From: Geothrix sp. 21YS21S-2
Lineage (GTDB): Bacteria > Acidobacteriota > Holophagae > Holophagales > Holophagaceae
Direction of reading: 5' to 3'
Assembly (NCBI RefSeq): GCF_030846775.1
Contig: NZ_CP132910.1
Location: 3,406,001-3,470,000, forward strand
DNA: 64,000 nucleotides
The notes beneath the pieces are model-generated. The model was given only the letters and a program-made list of their open reading frames with translations, was not told the origin of the DNA and did not search any database. Shown piece after piece: positions 51,408 to 61,130 of this stretch. Position numbers and translations under genes: made by a program. How positions within the stretch are numbered: the first letter of the stretch is position 1; each line of letters begins with the position of its first letter.

Positions 51408-53282
51408 ATGCAGCTGGTGGTCATAGGAGGCGGGCACGCGGGCATCGAGGCGGCGAACATCGCGGCCAGGATGGGGATGCCCACGGTCCTCCTCACCATG
51501 AATCTGGACCAGCTCGGCCAGATGAGTTGCAACCCCAGCATCGGCGGGGTGGGCAAGGGGCACATGGTGCGCGAACTGGACGCCCTGGGCGGTGCCATGG
51601 GCCGGCTCGCGGATGCCACGGGCATCCACTTCCGCATTCTCAACGCCAGCCGCGGGGTGGCCGTGCGGGGCCCCCGGGCCCAGGCCGACCGGGTCAAGTA
51701 CCGCACCGCCTCCCGCAACCACCTGGAGCGCCTCCCCGGCCTGCGCCTCGCCCAGGGCCTGGCAGCCGAGCTGAAGTGGGCCGGGGGCCGGCTCTGCGGC
51801 GTGGACCTGGTGGACGGCTCCTTCCTCCCTTGCGACGCGGTGGTGGTCACGTCCGGCACCTTCCTGAACGGCAAGGTCCTCATCGGGGAGCGCAAGCTGG
51901 ATTCCGGGCGCGCCGGGGAGCCCCCCTCCACCCATCTGGCCCAGCAGCTGCGGGCGCTGGGACTGCGTTGCCGGCGCCTGAAGACCGGCACCAGCCCGCG
52001 GGTCAACGCCGACACCATCGACTTCAGCCTCCTCGAGCCCCAGTGGGGGGACCCGGTGCCCCGCCCCTTCAGTTTCTTCAGTCCGGGGATCCACCAGCGG
52101 CAGGTGCCCTGCCACATCGTGCACACCACGGCGGAGACCGAGCGCGCGGTGCGGGAGAACCTGGGGCGGTCCTCCATGTACGGGGGCCACGTGGAAGGGG
52201 TGGGCCCGCGCTACTGCCCCTCCATCGAGGACAAGTTCGTGAAGTTCCCCGGCAAGGACAGCCACCAGATCTTCGTGGAGCCCGATTCCCTCGAGACCCG
52301 GGAGATCTACCTGGCCGGCCTTTCCACCTCCATGCCCGTGGACGTCCAGGAACGCATGGTGCGAAGCCTCCCGGGCTTCTCCCGCGCCGAGATCCTGCGC
52401 CCCGGCTACGCCATCGAGTACGACAGCTTCGACCCCCTCCAGCTCACCCGGGGCCTCCAGGTGAAGGACCTCCCGGGCGTCTGGTTCGCCGGGCAGATCA
52501 ACGGCACCACCGGCTACGAGGAGGCCGCGGGGCAGGGCCTCATGGCCGGCGTCAACGCCGTGCGGAGCCTGCGCGGCCAGGAGCCCGTCGTCCTGGGGCG
52601 GGACCAGGCCTACATCGGCGTCATGATCGACGACCTGGTCACCAAGGGCACCGACGAGCCCTACCGCATGCTCACTGCCCGGGCCGAGCACCGCCTGGCC
52701 CTGGCCTGCGACCTCGCCGACGCGCGGCTCCTGGACGTGGCCCGGGAGGTGGGGGCCCTGTCCCCCGGGGAGCTGGCCACGGTGGAGGCGCGCATGGATC
52801 GCCGCGTCCGCCTGCGGGAGCAGTGCGAGGCGGCGTGGGTGGCCCCCACCTCCCCCTTCGGCCCCGTCGCCGTCCGGGCCGGCCTGACCCTGGCCTCGGG
52901 CATGACGCTGCTGGACCTCCTCCGGCGCCAGCAGATCACCCCGGAGCTGGCCGACGCCGCCCTGGACCTGCTGGACGGCTGGAATCTTCCCCAGGAAGGC
53001 TGGGATCCCGACTGGGAGCGGGACATCCTGCTCTTCGAGACGCGCTACCAGGCCTTCCACGAACGGGAGACCCGCCTTCTCCAGGGCCAGCGCGCCTGGG
53101 ACCACGTGCGGATCCCCGTGGACTTCCGGGTGGAGCACCTGCCCGGCCTGAGCACGGAAGTGAAGGAGAAGCTCCAGCGCCACCGCCCCGAGACCCTGGG
53201 CCAGGCCTCCCGGATCCCCGGCATCACCCACGCCGCCGTGACCCTCCTGCACCTGCTCCTGGAGCGGAACCGCCCCGCCTGA
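51408..53282 (+). CDS. mnmG: tRNA uridine-5-carboxymethylaminomethyl(34) synthesis enzyme (GidA/MnmG)
   Basis: 624 residues, full length. The FAD loop is at the N-terminus (VVIGGGHAGIEAA, about 4-16); QMSCNPSIGGVGKGH, a GTFLNGKVLIG segment and PGYAIEYDSFDP follow, and the C-terminal helical domain ends GITHAAVTLLHLLL. MnmG with MnmE modifies U34 of several tRNAs. No mnmE is adjacent in the window. Confidence 0.95.
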   Translation: MQLVVIGGGHAGIEAANIAARMGMPTVLLTMNLDQLGQMSCNPSIGGVGKGHMVRELDALGGAMGRLADATGIHFRILNASRGVAVRGPRAQADRVKYRTASRNHLERLPGLRLAQGLAAELKWAGGRLCGVDLVDGSFLPCDAVVVTSGTFLNGKVLIGERKLDSGRAGEPPSTHLAQQLRALGLRCRRLKTGTSPRVNADTIDFSLLEPQWGDPVPRPFSFFSPGIHQRQVPCHIVHTTAETERAVRENLGRSSMYGGHVEGVGPRYCPSIEDKFVKFPGKDSHQIFVEPDSLETREIYLAGLSTSMPVDVQERMVRSLPGFSRAEILRPGYAIEYDSFDPLQLTRGLQVKDLPGVWFAGQINGTTGYEEAAGQGLMAGVNAVRSLRGQEPVVLGRDQAYIGVMIDDLVTKGTDEPYRMLTARAEHRLALACDLADARLLDVAREVGALSPGELATVEARMDRRVRLREQCEAAWVAPTSPFGPVAVRAGLTLASGMTLLDLLRRQQITPELADAALDLLDGWNLPQEGWDPDWERDILLFETRYQAFHERETRLLQGQRAWDHVRIPVDFRVEHLPGLSTEVKEKLQRHRPETLGQASRIPGITHAAVTLLHLLLERNRPA

Positions 53283-53337
53283 AGTCAGGTATTTTCCCTT
53301 CTCGCCGAGGCAGCCGAGGTTCGCCGAAAAAGCTCGG

Positions 53338-54216
53338 TCAACCCAGTCTTTTCACCAGGTCCTTCAGATACTCCAGGAACGGCTCCCGCAGGTCGTCCCG
53401 CTTCAGGGCGAACTCCACGTTGGCCTTCAGGTAGTCCAGCTTGTCCCCGGTGTCGAAACGCCGCGCCGGGATGGGCGCCGCCACCAGTCGCCCCGCCTCG
53501 GCCATGACCATCAGCGCGTCGGTGAGCTGGTACTCCCCGCCCACGCCGGGCTTGATGCGGGCCAGGTGCTCGAAGACCTCGGGCAGCACCACGTACCTCC
53601 CGACCACGGCCCACCGGCTGGGGGCATCCTCGGGCCGGGGCTTCTCCACGATGTGGTCGACGTCCCACCAGGGCAGGCCGGGGGATCCCGGCCTGCTCAC
53701 GATGCCGTAGCGGGACACGTGGCTCTCGGGCACCTCCTGCACGCCCACCACGGACTTGCCCGTGGCCTCGTAGGCGGCGATGAGCGCGCCCAGGGCGGGG
53801 TCGTCCTCGTCGAAGACGTCGTCGCCCAGGAGGAGGGCGAAGGGCTCGTCCCCCACGGCGTGCCGGGCGCAGAGCACGGCGTGGCCCAGGCCCAGGGGCT
53901 CGCCCTGGCGCACGTAGGAGAACTGGCCCAGGTGGGTGATGCCCTGGACGAGCTTGAGGTCCTCGCTCTTGCCCCGCCGGTCCAGGGCCTCCTCGAGCTC
54001 GAAGGCCACGTCGAAGTGGTTCTCGATGGCCTGCTTGCCGCGACCCGTGATGAGGACGATGTTCTCGATCCCGGCGTGGATGGCCTCCTCGACCACGTGC
54101 TGGATGACGGGCTTGTCCACCAGGGGCAGCATCTCCTTGGGCTGGGCCTTGGTGGCCGGCAGGAACCGGGTTCCCAGGCCCGCGACGGGGATGACGGCTT
54201 TCCGGATCTTCTGCAT
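53338..54216 (-). CDS. galU: UTP-glucose-1-phosphate uridylyltransferase
   Basis: 292 residues. It starts IRKAVIPVAGLGTRFLPATK with the nucleotide-binding GLGTR loop; KEMLPLVDKPVIQHVVEEA, LLGDDVFDEDDP and FDTGDKLDY are conserved. It makes UDP-glucose for envelope polysaccharides. The ATG at 54216 is chosen; a TTG two codons earlier is possible. No clear ribosome site is visible. It follows the sensor kinase stop by 6 bases, so it is probably the last gene of the CHAD-kinase-galU run. Confidence 0.93.
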   Translation of the reverse strand: MQKIRKAVIPVAGLGTRFLPATKAQPKEMLPLVDKPVIQHVVEEAIHAGIENIVLITGRGKQAIENHFDVAFELEEALDRRGKSEDLKLVQGITHLGQFSYVRQGEPLGLGHAVLCARHAVGDEPFALLLGDDVFDEDDPALGALIAAYEATGKSVVGVQEVPESHVSRYGIVSRPGSPGLPWWDVDHIVEKPRPEDAPSRWAVVGRYVVLPEVFEHLARIKPGVGGEYQLTDALMVMAEAGRLVAAPIPARRFDTGDKLDYLKANVEFALKRDDLREPFLEYLKDLVKRLG

Positions 54217-54222
54217 GGCCAA

Positions 54223-55821
54223 TTATGGCATGGCGGGGAGGGGGAAGCGCATGGTGGTGCCCTTGCCCTCCTCGCTCTCGATGTGGATCTCGCCTCCGTG
54301 GGCCCGGATGATCTCGCGGCAGATGGCCAGCCCCAGGCCGGTGCCCTTGCCGTCGGGCTTGGTGGTGAACATGGGCTTGAAGACCTTGGGCAGCACCTCC
54401 GGCGGGATGCCCATGCCCGTGTCGGCGAGGCTCACCAGCCAGCGGCGCCCCTCGGGGTCGGGCTCCACCGTCAGGTCAAGACGGCCCCCGTCGGGCATGG
54501 CGTCCACGGAGTTGTTCACCATGTTCAGGAAGAGCTGCTCCATCTGCTTGCGGTCAACGTGCAGCACGCAGGGATCCGGCGCCTGGAGGCCGAAGGTCAC
54601 CCCGTGGCTGGCCAGCGTCGGGCTCCAGAGGCGCTGGAGATCGGCCATCAGGGGCCCCAGGGGCACGGGCTCGGGGTGGATCCGGGGCCGGCGGGTCGTG
54701 CTCATCATCTTCCGGACGATGTCCCCCACCCGCTCGATCTGGCCGCGGATGACGCCCAGGCGGTCCCGGGTGCGTTCGGAGACGTCGCTCTGCCCCTCCA
54801 GGAGCTGCAGGTGGCTGTTGACCAGGTTGAGCGGGGTTCCCACCTCGTGGGCAAAGGCCGCCGTGAGCTGGCCGGCGACGGCCAGCCGCTCCTGCTGGCT
54901 CAGCTCCTCCCGCAGCAGGGCGTTGCCCTCCATGAGGTTCTCGAGCTCCTGGTTCTTGGCCTGGAGGGCCGAGAGGGCGTCGTGGATGCGGTTCTGGAGG
55001 CCTGCGTTGAGGCCCTTGATCTCGGCGATGAGCTGCTCCCGTTCCAGGGAGGCGCGCTCGAGCTGGGCCGCCATGAGGTTGAAGCGGTTGGCGATGATCC
55101 CCAGCTCGTCGTTGCTGCGCACGTCCGTGCGGGCCGAGGGATCCCCCCGCTCCAGGCGGGTCATGGCGTCCGTGATGCTGCGGATGGGCTCGGTGACCAC
55201 CGTGGCTAGGATCACCCACAGCAGGATGAACTCGCCCAGGAGCACGAAGGGAAGCCTGACGTAGGTGTTCCGGAGGTTGTGGTCCCACACCGTCTCCCAG
55301 TGCTCCAGGTCGCAGTAGGTGCGGATCAGGCCCAGGGGCGGCTGGCCCTTCTTGGGATTCTTGATGGGCAGGTAGAACTTCCAGGCCCGGTTGCCGGTGT
55401 TGAGGTCCACCAGCTCGGCCTGGGGCCCGCCCCGCATGTAGCTGCCGATCTCCTTGCCGAAGGTCACCCCCGCGTCGTCCGCGGAGGACGTGACCAGGGC
55501 CACCTCGTCGGCGCCCTCCCGCCTGAACACGTCGATCTGGAAGATGCTGCGGTCCTCGCCCGCCAGGCCTTCCAGGAGCTCCTCGAGGGCGCGCTGGTTC
55601 TTGAAGTCGTGCAGGTCCTTGTCCCAGCGCTGGAGGATCTCCGTCTCCACCACCGACGAGGTCTCCCAGGCCAGGTTCCGGGTGTAGTTGAGGATCTCCC
55701 GGCGGCTGTTGCGCGTGATGGAGTAGGCCACGGCGATGGTGAGCAGGCTGGTCACGAGGGCCGTGACGATGAAGAGCTTGGCGTGGAGGCTGCGGAACCA
55801 CCCCAGGGGGACGTATTTCAT
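54223..55821 (-). CDS. Sensor histidine kinase with periplasmic sensor and HAMP domain
   Basis: 532 residues. Two membrane helices (about 12-32 and 190-210) flank a periplasmic domain; then a HAMP (about 210-262, VTEPIRSITDAMTRLERGD), a coiled coil, a dimerisation region with AFAHEVGTPLNLVNSH (phospho-acceptor His near 325), and an ATPase domain with VNNSVDAMPDGG, ADTGMGIP and GTGLGLAICREI. No response regulator gene is adjacent, so its partner is elsewhere. The ATG overlaps the stop of the CHAD gene by four bases. Confidence 0.9.
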   Translation of the reverse strand: MKYVPLGWFRSLHAKLFIVTALVTSLLTIAVAYSITRNSRREILNYTRNLAWETSSVVETEILQRWDKDLHDFKNQRALEELLEGLAGEDRSIFQIDVFRREGADEVALVTSSADDAGVTFGKEIGSYMRGGPQAELVDLNTGNRAWKFYLPIKNPKKGQPPLGLIRTYCDLEHWETVWDHNLRNTYVRLPFVLLGEFILLWVILATVVTEPIRSITDAMTRLERGDPSARTDVRSNDELGIIANRFNLMAAQLERASLEREQLIAEIKGLNAGLQNRIHDALSALQAKNQELENLMEGNALLREELSQQERLAVAGQLTAAFAHEVGTPLNLVNSHLQLLEGQSDVSERTRDRLGVIRGQIERVGDIVRKMMSTTRRPRIHPEPVPLGPLMADLQRLWSPTLASHGVTFGLQAPDPCVLHVDRKQMEQLFLNMVNNSVDAMPDGGRLDLTVEPDPEGRRWLVSLADTGMGIPPEVLPKVFKPMFTTKPDGKGTGLGLAICREIIRAHGGEIHIESEEGKGTTMRFPLPAMP

Positions 55822-56717
55822 GGGTTCCCTTCACCGGGCAGGCCGAGGCCCTCCCTCAGCGCGGTCCTGAACGCGGCCAGCGGCATGCCCGCGGCCGCGA
55901 TCCGGAACCGCTCGTAGGCGCCCAGCCGGGCTTCGCCCACGTAGGCCAGGAGCTCCAGCGTCCCCGAGGCGAGCCGGGCGCGGCTCCTCGCCGCCAGGCC
56001 CTCGTAGAGATCCTGGAGGAGCTCCTCCAGCATGGCGAGGTCATGGTGCTCCCCCAGGGCCGTCTGGAGTTCCTTGAGCTGTCTGAGCCGGGCCTCGGGC
56101 GGGGCCTCGAAGGCCGCTCCCAGGACCTCCAGGGCATAGCGGAACCGCTTGACCCGGATGCGCGCCGCGTGGAGGGCGGGCGGGTCCTCCCGTTCCAGGA
56201 GCCCCGGCAGGGGCGAGAACGCCGCCTCCAGCCTCGGGTCCAGCGCGTCCCAGACGTCCGCGGCCAGGTTTCCGGGAAGGAAGGGGTCGGGAAGGCTGGG
56301 CACCTTGAGGAGGTCGGGCAGGCGCTTCAGGGAGAGGCCCTCCAGGTCCCGGGCCATGGCGCGGCGGGCCTTGCCCCGCTTGGCTTCGAGCACCTCCAGG
56401 GCGTGCTCCAGGGCCGAGCCCGTGGCCAGCCCCGGCACCGCGAGGCGCTCCAGCCACGCGCTGTGCACGTCCAGCTCCCGGGTCAGGCCCAGGGCCCGGG
56501 TGAGCTCGCGCAGCCTGCGTCCCTGGCGCCGGAAGCCGGGGTACAGCTCGGGCCGCACCAGATCGAGGACGCTCCGCAGCCTCCGGGAGCCCACCCGCAC
56601 CTGATGGAGCCCTTCGGGGTCCTGCTGCCAGGCCGGGTCCGCCAGGAGCCCGGCAAGGTGGTCCACCCGCGCCTCCAGGGCGCGGTGCAGGAGGATGCTG
56701 AGTTCCAGGGCATGCAT
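55818..56717 (-). CDS. CHAD-domain protein
   Basis: 299 residues, almost all helical and rich in Arg, Leu and Glu. It has the CHAD pattern of conserved His and basic residues: LHQVRVGSRRLRSVL, RELTRALGLTRELDV, then AARIRVKRFRYALEVLG and LGEHHDLAMLEELL. CHAD domains bind polyphosphate or related polyanions. No CYTH domain is fused. It is the first gene of a three-gene run with the sensor kinase and galU and diverges from uvrA over 81 bases. Confidence 0.85.
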   Translation of the reverse strand: MHALELSILLHRALEARVDHLAGLLADPAWQQDPEGLHQVRVGSRRLRSVLDLVRPELYPGFRRQGRRLRELTRALGLTRELDVHSAWLERLAVPGLATGSALEHALEVLEAKRGKARRAMARDLEGLSLKRLPDLLKVPSLPDPFLPGNLAADVWDALDPRLEAAFSPLPGLLEREDPPALHAARIRVKRFRYALEVLGAAFEAPPEARLRQLKELQTALGEHHDLAMLEELLQDLYEGLAARSRARLASGTLELLAYVGEARLGAYERFRIAAAGMPLAAFRTALREGLGLPGEGNP

Positions 56718-56798
56718 GTGACCATCATAGAGAAGAAATAATCCGCACGCCGTTCCCGGATGCGAAATTTTGGCGTAAAATCCCTGGACGAGGTACGG

Positions 56799-59630
56799 AT
56801 GGACAGCATCAACATCAAGGGCGCCCGGGAGCACAATCTCAAGAACGTGGACCTGGTCCTTCCCCGGAACAAGCTGGTCGTCATCACGGGGCTGTCCGGC
56901 AGCGGCAAGTCGAGCCTGGCCTTCGACACCCTCTACGCCGAGGGGCAGCGGCGCTACGTGGAGAGCCTGTCCGCCTACGCCCGCCAGTTCCTGGACCAGA
57001 TGGAGAAGCCCGACGTGGACAGCATCGAGGGGCTGTCCCCCGCCATCTCCATCGAGCAGAAGACCACCAGCCGCAACCCGCGTTCCACCGTGGCCACCGT
57101 CACCGAGATCTACGACTACCTTCGGCTCCTCTTCGCCCGGGTGGGCCAGCCCCAGTGCATGGCCTGCGGCCAGCCCATCGCCAGCCAGACCATCCAGGAG
57201 ATGGCGGACCAGATCCTCGCCCAGCCCCAGGGGATGAAGATCCAGGTGCTCGCCCCGGTGGTGCGCGCCCGCAAGGGCGAGTACAAGAAGCTCCTGGCCG
57301 ACCTGATGAAGCGCGGCTACATCCGGGCGCGGGTCAACGGGGCGATGCTGGACCTCACCGACGGCGTCCCCGACCTGGACAAGCAGAAGAAGCACACCAT
57401 CGAGGTGGTCATCGACCGCCTCAAGAACGCCGAGGGCATCAGCACGCGCCTGGCCGACAGCCTCGAGATCGCCTGCAACCTCGCCGAGGGCTCCGCCCTG
57501 GTGGACCTGGGGGGAACCGAGCGCCTCTTCTCCTCCAAGCTCGCCTGCAACAACGCCAAGTGCCAGCGCTTCGGCATGGGCATCCCGGACCTGGAGCCCC
57601 GCTCCTTCAGCTTCAACTCGCCCTTCGGGGCCTGCCCCACCTGCGACGGCCTGGGCTTCAAGCGCCAGTTCGCCGAGGAGCTGATCGTGCCCAACCCCGA
57701 GCTGAGCATCAGCCAGGGCTGCATCGTCGCCAGCGGCTGGAAGTCCGCCGGGGAGGACGGGTGGCGGGCCCAGTTCCTGGGCCAGCTCTCCAAGGCCCTG
57801 GCCTTCAGCCTGGACACGCCCTGGAAGAAGCTCTCCGCCGACGTGCGCCGCGTGCTCCTCTACGGCCTGGACCGCAAGATGAAGTTCGTCTACCAGAACA
57901 AGGGCAACCGCTACGAGTTCATGCACAACTTCGAGGGCGTCGTGGGCAACCTCGAGCGCCGCTACCGGGAGACCTCCAGCGAGGAGATCCGCGCCGAGAT
58001 GGAGGAATCCATGCGGATCACCCCCTGCGAGGCCTGCGACGGCACCCGGCTCAAGCCCGAGATCCTGTCGGTTTTCGTGGGGGGCCTCCACATCGCCGCC
58101 GTGAGCGCCATGAGCGTGCGGGACGCCCGGGTGTGGTTCGGGAACCTGCGCCTGGAGGGCAAGGACGCCGTCATCGCCGGCAAGGTGTTCAAGGAGATCA
58201 ACGAGCGCCTGGGCTTCCTGGACGACGTGGGCCTGGGCTACCTGACCCTGGACCGCTCCGCGGCCACCCTCAGCGGCGGCGAGGGCCAGCGCATCCGGCT
58301 GGCCACGCAGATCGGCTCCAAGCTCCAGGGCGTCATGTACGTCCTGGACGAGCCCAGCATCGGCCTCCACCAGCGGGACAACCAGAAGCTGCTGAACACG
58401 CTCAAGGAGATGCGGGACCTGGGCAACACCGTCCTGGTGGTGGAGCACGACCTGGAGACCATCCTCGCCGCCGATCACGTGGTGGACCTGGGTCCCGGCG
58501 CCGGCGAGCACGGCGGCTACGTCGTGGCCCAGGGCACCCCGGAGGAGATCAGGCGGAGCGAGGCCTCCATCACGGGCCACTTCCTCTCCGGCAGGGAATC
58601 CATCGCCGTGCCGCGCAAGCGCCGCAAGGCCACCCGCGGCCACATCCAGGTCACCGGCGCCCAGGAGAACAACCTGCGCAAGGTGGACGCCGCGTTCCCC
58701 ATCGGCCTGTTCACCTGCGTCACCGGCGTCTCGGGCTCAGGCAAGAGCACCCTCGTGAACGAGATCCTCTACAAGGCCCTGGCCAACCAGCTGCACCAGG
58801 GCGCCCACGTGGTGGGCAGGCACAAGGCCATCAAGGGCCTGGAGCACGTGGACAAGGTCATCGACATCGACCAGGCCCCCATCGGGCGCACCCCCAGGAG
58901 CAACCCCGCCACCTACACCGGGCTCTTCACCCCCCTGCGGGACCTCTTCTCCCAGCTGCCCGAGAGCAAGGCCCGGGGCTACACGCCCGGCCGGTTCAGC
59001 TTCAACGTCAAGGGCGGCCGCTGCGAGAAGTGCGAGGGGGACGGCGTCCTCAAGATCGAGATGCACTTCCTGCCCGACATCTACGTCACCTGCGAGCAGT
59101 GCAAGGGCAAGCGCTACAACCGGGAGACCCTGGAGATCCACTACAAGGGCCACAGCGTCTCGGACGTGCTGGCCATGACCGTGGAGGAGGCGCTGGCCCT
59201 CTTCGGCCCCATCCCCGTGCTGGCCAACAAGCTCCAGACCCTGTCGGACGTGGGCCTGGGCTACATCCGGCTGGGCCAGAGCGCCACGACCCTGTCCGGG
59301 GGCGAAGCCCAGCGGGTCAAGCTGGCCCGGGAGCTGTCAAAGCGTCCAACCGGGCGCACCCTCTACATCCTGGACGAGCCCACCACGGGCCTCCACCTCA
59401 AGGACATCCAGAAGCTCCTGGAGGTCATCGGGCGCCTCATGGACGCCGGCAACACCGTGGTCGTGATCGAGCACAACCTGGACGTCATCAAGACCGCCGA
59501 CCACATCCTGGACCTGGGCCCCGAAGGGGGCGCCGAGGGCGGCCTGGTCATCGCCACCGGCACCCCCGAGGAGGTCTCCCGGAACAAGGCCAGCGTCACC
59601 GGCCGCTATCTGCGGCCCTATCTTAAATAA
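56799..59630 (+). CDS. uvrA: UvrABC excinuclease subunit A
   Basis: 943 residues, full length. Two ABC domains: [14 protein letters not shown] near 31-44 and GVSGSGKST near 643, signatures [14 protein letters not shown] and [15 protein letters not shown], and zinc sites CMACG, CNNAKC...CPTC and CEKCEGDG...CEQC. The start at 56799 ([16 protein letters not shown]) matches the family; a 13-codon longer form is not favoured. UvrA recognises bulky DNA damage in nucleotide excision repair. Confidence 0.96.
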   Translation: MDSINIKGAREHNLKNVDLVLPRNKLVVITGLSGSGKSSLAFDTLYAEGQRRYVESLSAYARQFLDQMEKPDVDSIEGLSPAISIEQKTTSRNPRSTVATVTEIYDYLRLLFARVGQPQCMACGQPIASQTIQEMADQILAQPQGMKIQVLAPVVRARKGEYKKLLADLMKRGYIRARVNGAMLDLTDGVPDLDKQKKHTIEVVIDRLKNAEGISTRLADSLEIACNLAEGSALVDLGGTERLFSSKLACNNAKCQRFGMGIPDLEPRSFSFNSPFGACPTCDGLGFKRQFAEELIVPNPELSISQGCIVASGWKSAGEDGWRAQFLGQLSKALAFSLDTPWKKLSADVRRVLLYGLDRKMKFVYQNKGNRYEFMHNFEGVVGNLERRYRETSSEEIRAEMEESMRITPCEACDGTRLKPEILSVFVGGLHIAAVSAMSVRDARVWFGNLRLEGKDAVIAGKVFKEINERLGFLDDVGLGYLTLDRSAATLSGGEGQRIRLATQIGSKLQGVMYVLDEPSIGLHQRDNQKLLNTLKEMRDLGNTVLVVEHDLETILAADHVVDLGPGAGEHGGYVVAQGTPEEIRRSEASITGHFLSGRESIAVPRKRRKATRGHIQVTGAQENNLRKVDAAFPIGLFTCVTGVSGSGKSTLVNEILYKALANQLHQGAHVVGRHKAIKGLEHVDKVIDIDQAPIGRTPRSNPATYTGLFTPLRDLFSQLPESKARGYTPGRFSFNVKGGRCEKCEGDGVLKIEMHFLPDIYVTCEQCKGKRYNRETLEIHYKGHSVSDVLAMTVEEALALFGPIPVLANKLQTLSDVGLGYIRLGQSATTLSGGEAQRVKLARELSKRPTGRTLYILDEPTTGLHLKDIQKLLEVIGRLMDAGNTVVVIEHNLDVIKTADHILDLGPEGGAEGGLVIATGTPEEVSRNKASVTGRYLRPYLK

Positions 59631-59632
59631 TT

Positions 59633-59782
59633 CTAACCCTTGGTGTCGATCGTCCTGCCCAGGTGGGCCGGGGGCGGAGCCTTGGGGGCCTCCGGAGCCT
59701 TCTGCTGGGCCTGGACGGGGGCCTGCTTGGGCGTCTCCACCTTCGCGGCCTGCTGGTGCTGCTGGATGCCGGTAACCTTCAT
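59633..59782 (-). CDS. Microprotein with flagellar-type C-terminal motif
   Basis: 49 residues, Gln/Lys/Pro-rich (KVTGIQQHQQAAKVET start), ending AHLGRTIDTKG. The end closely resembles that of the next small protein (VGRTIDTSA) and the 'LGxxIDxx' ending of YjfB-type putative motility proteins. A purine-rich AGGGGG lies five bases before the ATG. With csrA and fliW just upstream, a motility link is inferred. Too short for routine gene calling; moderate confidence that it is real. Confidence 0.45.
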   Translation of the reverse strand: MKVTGIQQHQQAAKVETPKQAPVQAQQKAPEAPKAPPPAHLGRTIDTKG

Positions 59783-59803
59783 GCGAACCCCCTGGAAAAG
59801 CAG

Positions 59804-59983
59804 TCAAGCGGATGTGTCGATGGTGCGGCCAACGCCGCCGGAGCTGTCGATGAGGCGGGCCAGGTCGGCGCCCTCGGTCCGGGCCATGTCCAGCACCTTG
59901 CGCTCCACGCCCACGCCCAGGGCGGACCGCGTCAAGGCCGCCTGCTGGCCGATGATGCTTTCCACGGAAAGGCCTGCGTCCAC
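59804..59983 (-). CDS. YjfB-like putative motility microprotein
   Basis: 59 residues from a GTG with AGGAG seven bases upstream. It reads SVESIIGQQAALTRSALGVG, then VERKVLDMARTEGADLARLID and ends GGVGRTIDTSA, the organisation of the YjfB putative motility family (amphipathic helices, then an LGxxID ending). It lies 21 bases after csrA in the same direction, suggesting the flagellar regulatory operon. Confidence 0.6.
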   Translation of the reverse strand: MDAGLSVESIIGQQAALTRSALGVGVERKVLDMARTEGADLARLIDSSGGVGRTIDTSA

Positions 59984-60004
59984 GGGAGTGCTCCTGAACT
60001 GAGC

Positions 60005-60274
60005 TTATCGGTCCTTGACGGGCTTCACTTTAGGCAAACGCGCACGCAACAGCGCAGCGGCGTCCTGGAGGGAGAGTTCTCCGCCCTTGATCTGGGCCGT
60101 TGCCGCCCGGTTGACCTCGGCGATCGCATCGAAAACCTCGCGTCGGTGGACCTGCACCTCCTTGGGCGCCTTGATGCCCAGGCGCACCCCATCCTTGCTG
60201 ACGCCCACAACCAGAACCTCGATATTGCCATTGATAATGAGCGATTGATCCAGCTTCCGGGTGATGACAAGCAT
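60005..60274 (-). CDS. csrA: Carbon storage regulator / flagellar translational repressor
   Basis: 89 residues. It begins MLVITRKLDQSLIINGNIEVLVVGVSKD, continues RLGIKAPKEVQVHRREVFDAI, the CsrA/RsmA core, with a C-terminal extension of about 30 residues beyond the usual 60-70 and a basic tail. CsrA binds GGA motifs in mRNA and represses flagellin translation; FliW counters it. It follows the tandem FliW gene by 14 bases. Confidence 0.93.
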   Translation of the reverse strand: MLVITRKLDQSLIINGNIEVLVVGVSKDGVRLGIKAPKEVQVHRREVFDAIAEVNRAATAQIKGGELSLQDAAALLRARLPKVKPVKDR

Positions 60275-60288
60275 GGGGACCTTTCAGG

Positions 60289-61071
60289 CTACTTGTCCGA
60301 AATAACGGGAAACTTGAGGGGGAACTGCTCGGTGTTCAGCACCACCTGCCGCCCCTGGCGGGTGCGCAGGTTGATGAGGATGGGGCCGGCCAGGTTGGCG
60401 GTCATGTGCCGCGGGTCCTCGGGAATCACCACCAGGGCCAGCACCAGGGCCTCGGAGGGGTCCTCGATGGCGAGGGCCTTGGCGTCCTCCCCGGACAGGG
60501 GAACCTGGTAGTCGATCTTGATGGCGGCCACATCGATGCACACGAAGTGGATGTCTTCCCGGTCCATGGGCTGGAGGAACTTGAGGGGGTAAGCGTCCGA
60601 GGGCTCGAGCAGCATGAAGCGCCGGAGCTCGGCGAAACCGATGAGCCCGGCGGGAAAGGCGATCTCCCCTTCGTCCCGGGGAAGGAACACCGGGTACTGC
60701 AGCGGGAAGACCCGGGTGTCGAGCTGGGCCTGCACGCCCTTGCGGGTGCGGGTGTTGATGACCAGCGGCCCCGCGAGGTTGGCCGTCATGCGGCGGGGAT
60801 CCTCGCCCGGCACCACCACGATGACGAGGACCAGGGCGTCCTCGGGCTTCTCCAGGGCCAGCGCCTCGGCATCCTCCGGGGAAAGCGGAACGTCGTAGTC
60901 CAGCCTCACGGTCGCCGCGTCCATGCACGCGAACGAGATGTCCGGCGAGGCCACGGCCTGGAGGAACTTGAGGGGGTAGGTCCCTTCCGGTTCGAAGACC
61001 CGGAATTCCGTCAGCGCCGGGAAGCCCGCGAGGGCCCTTGGGAAGGTGACGACGTAATCTTCCTGACTCAT
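60289..61071 (-). CDS. fliW: Tandem-duplicated FliW (flagellar assembly factor)
   Basis: 260 residues, about twice a normal FliW. Two homologous halves are plain: YPLKFLQ at 32-38 and 161-167, and MTANLAGP at 95-102 and 223-230, an offset of about 128. FliW sequesters CsrA and responds to flagellin. A covalent FliW pair beside csrA suggests altered stoichiometry or cooperative binding to the CsrA dimer; which half binds CsrA or flagellin cannot be said. Confidence 0.9.
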   Translation of the reverse strand: MSQEDYVVTFPRALAGFPALTEFRVFEPEGTYPLKFLQAVASPDISFACMDAATVRLDYDVPLSPEDAEALALEKPEDALVLVIVVVPGEDPRRMTANLAGPLVINTRTRKGVQAQLDTRVFPLQYPVFLPRDEGEIAFPAGLIGFAELRRFMLLEPSDAYPLKFLQPMDREDIHFVCIDVAAIKIDYQVPLSGEDAKALAIEDPSEALVLALVVIPEDPRHMTANLAGPILINLRTRQGRQVVLNTEQFPLKFPVISDK

Positions 61072-61130
61072 CCGCGCTCCTGGGGCATGGTGGTGATCCA
61101 TCATCCCATCGACCGCCAGCCCCGGGCCTC

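Noticed and set aside
53283..53337. A terminator hairpin between mnmG and galU
   Set aside because: Only short imperfect pairing could be found and no U run follows in either direction.
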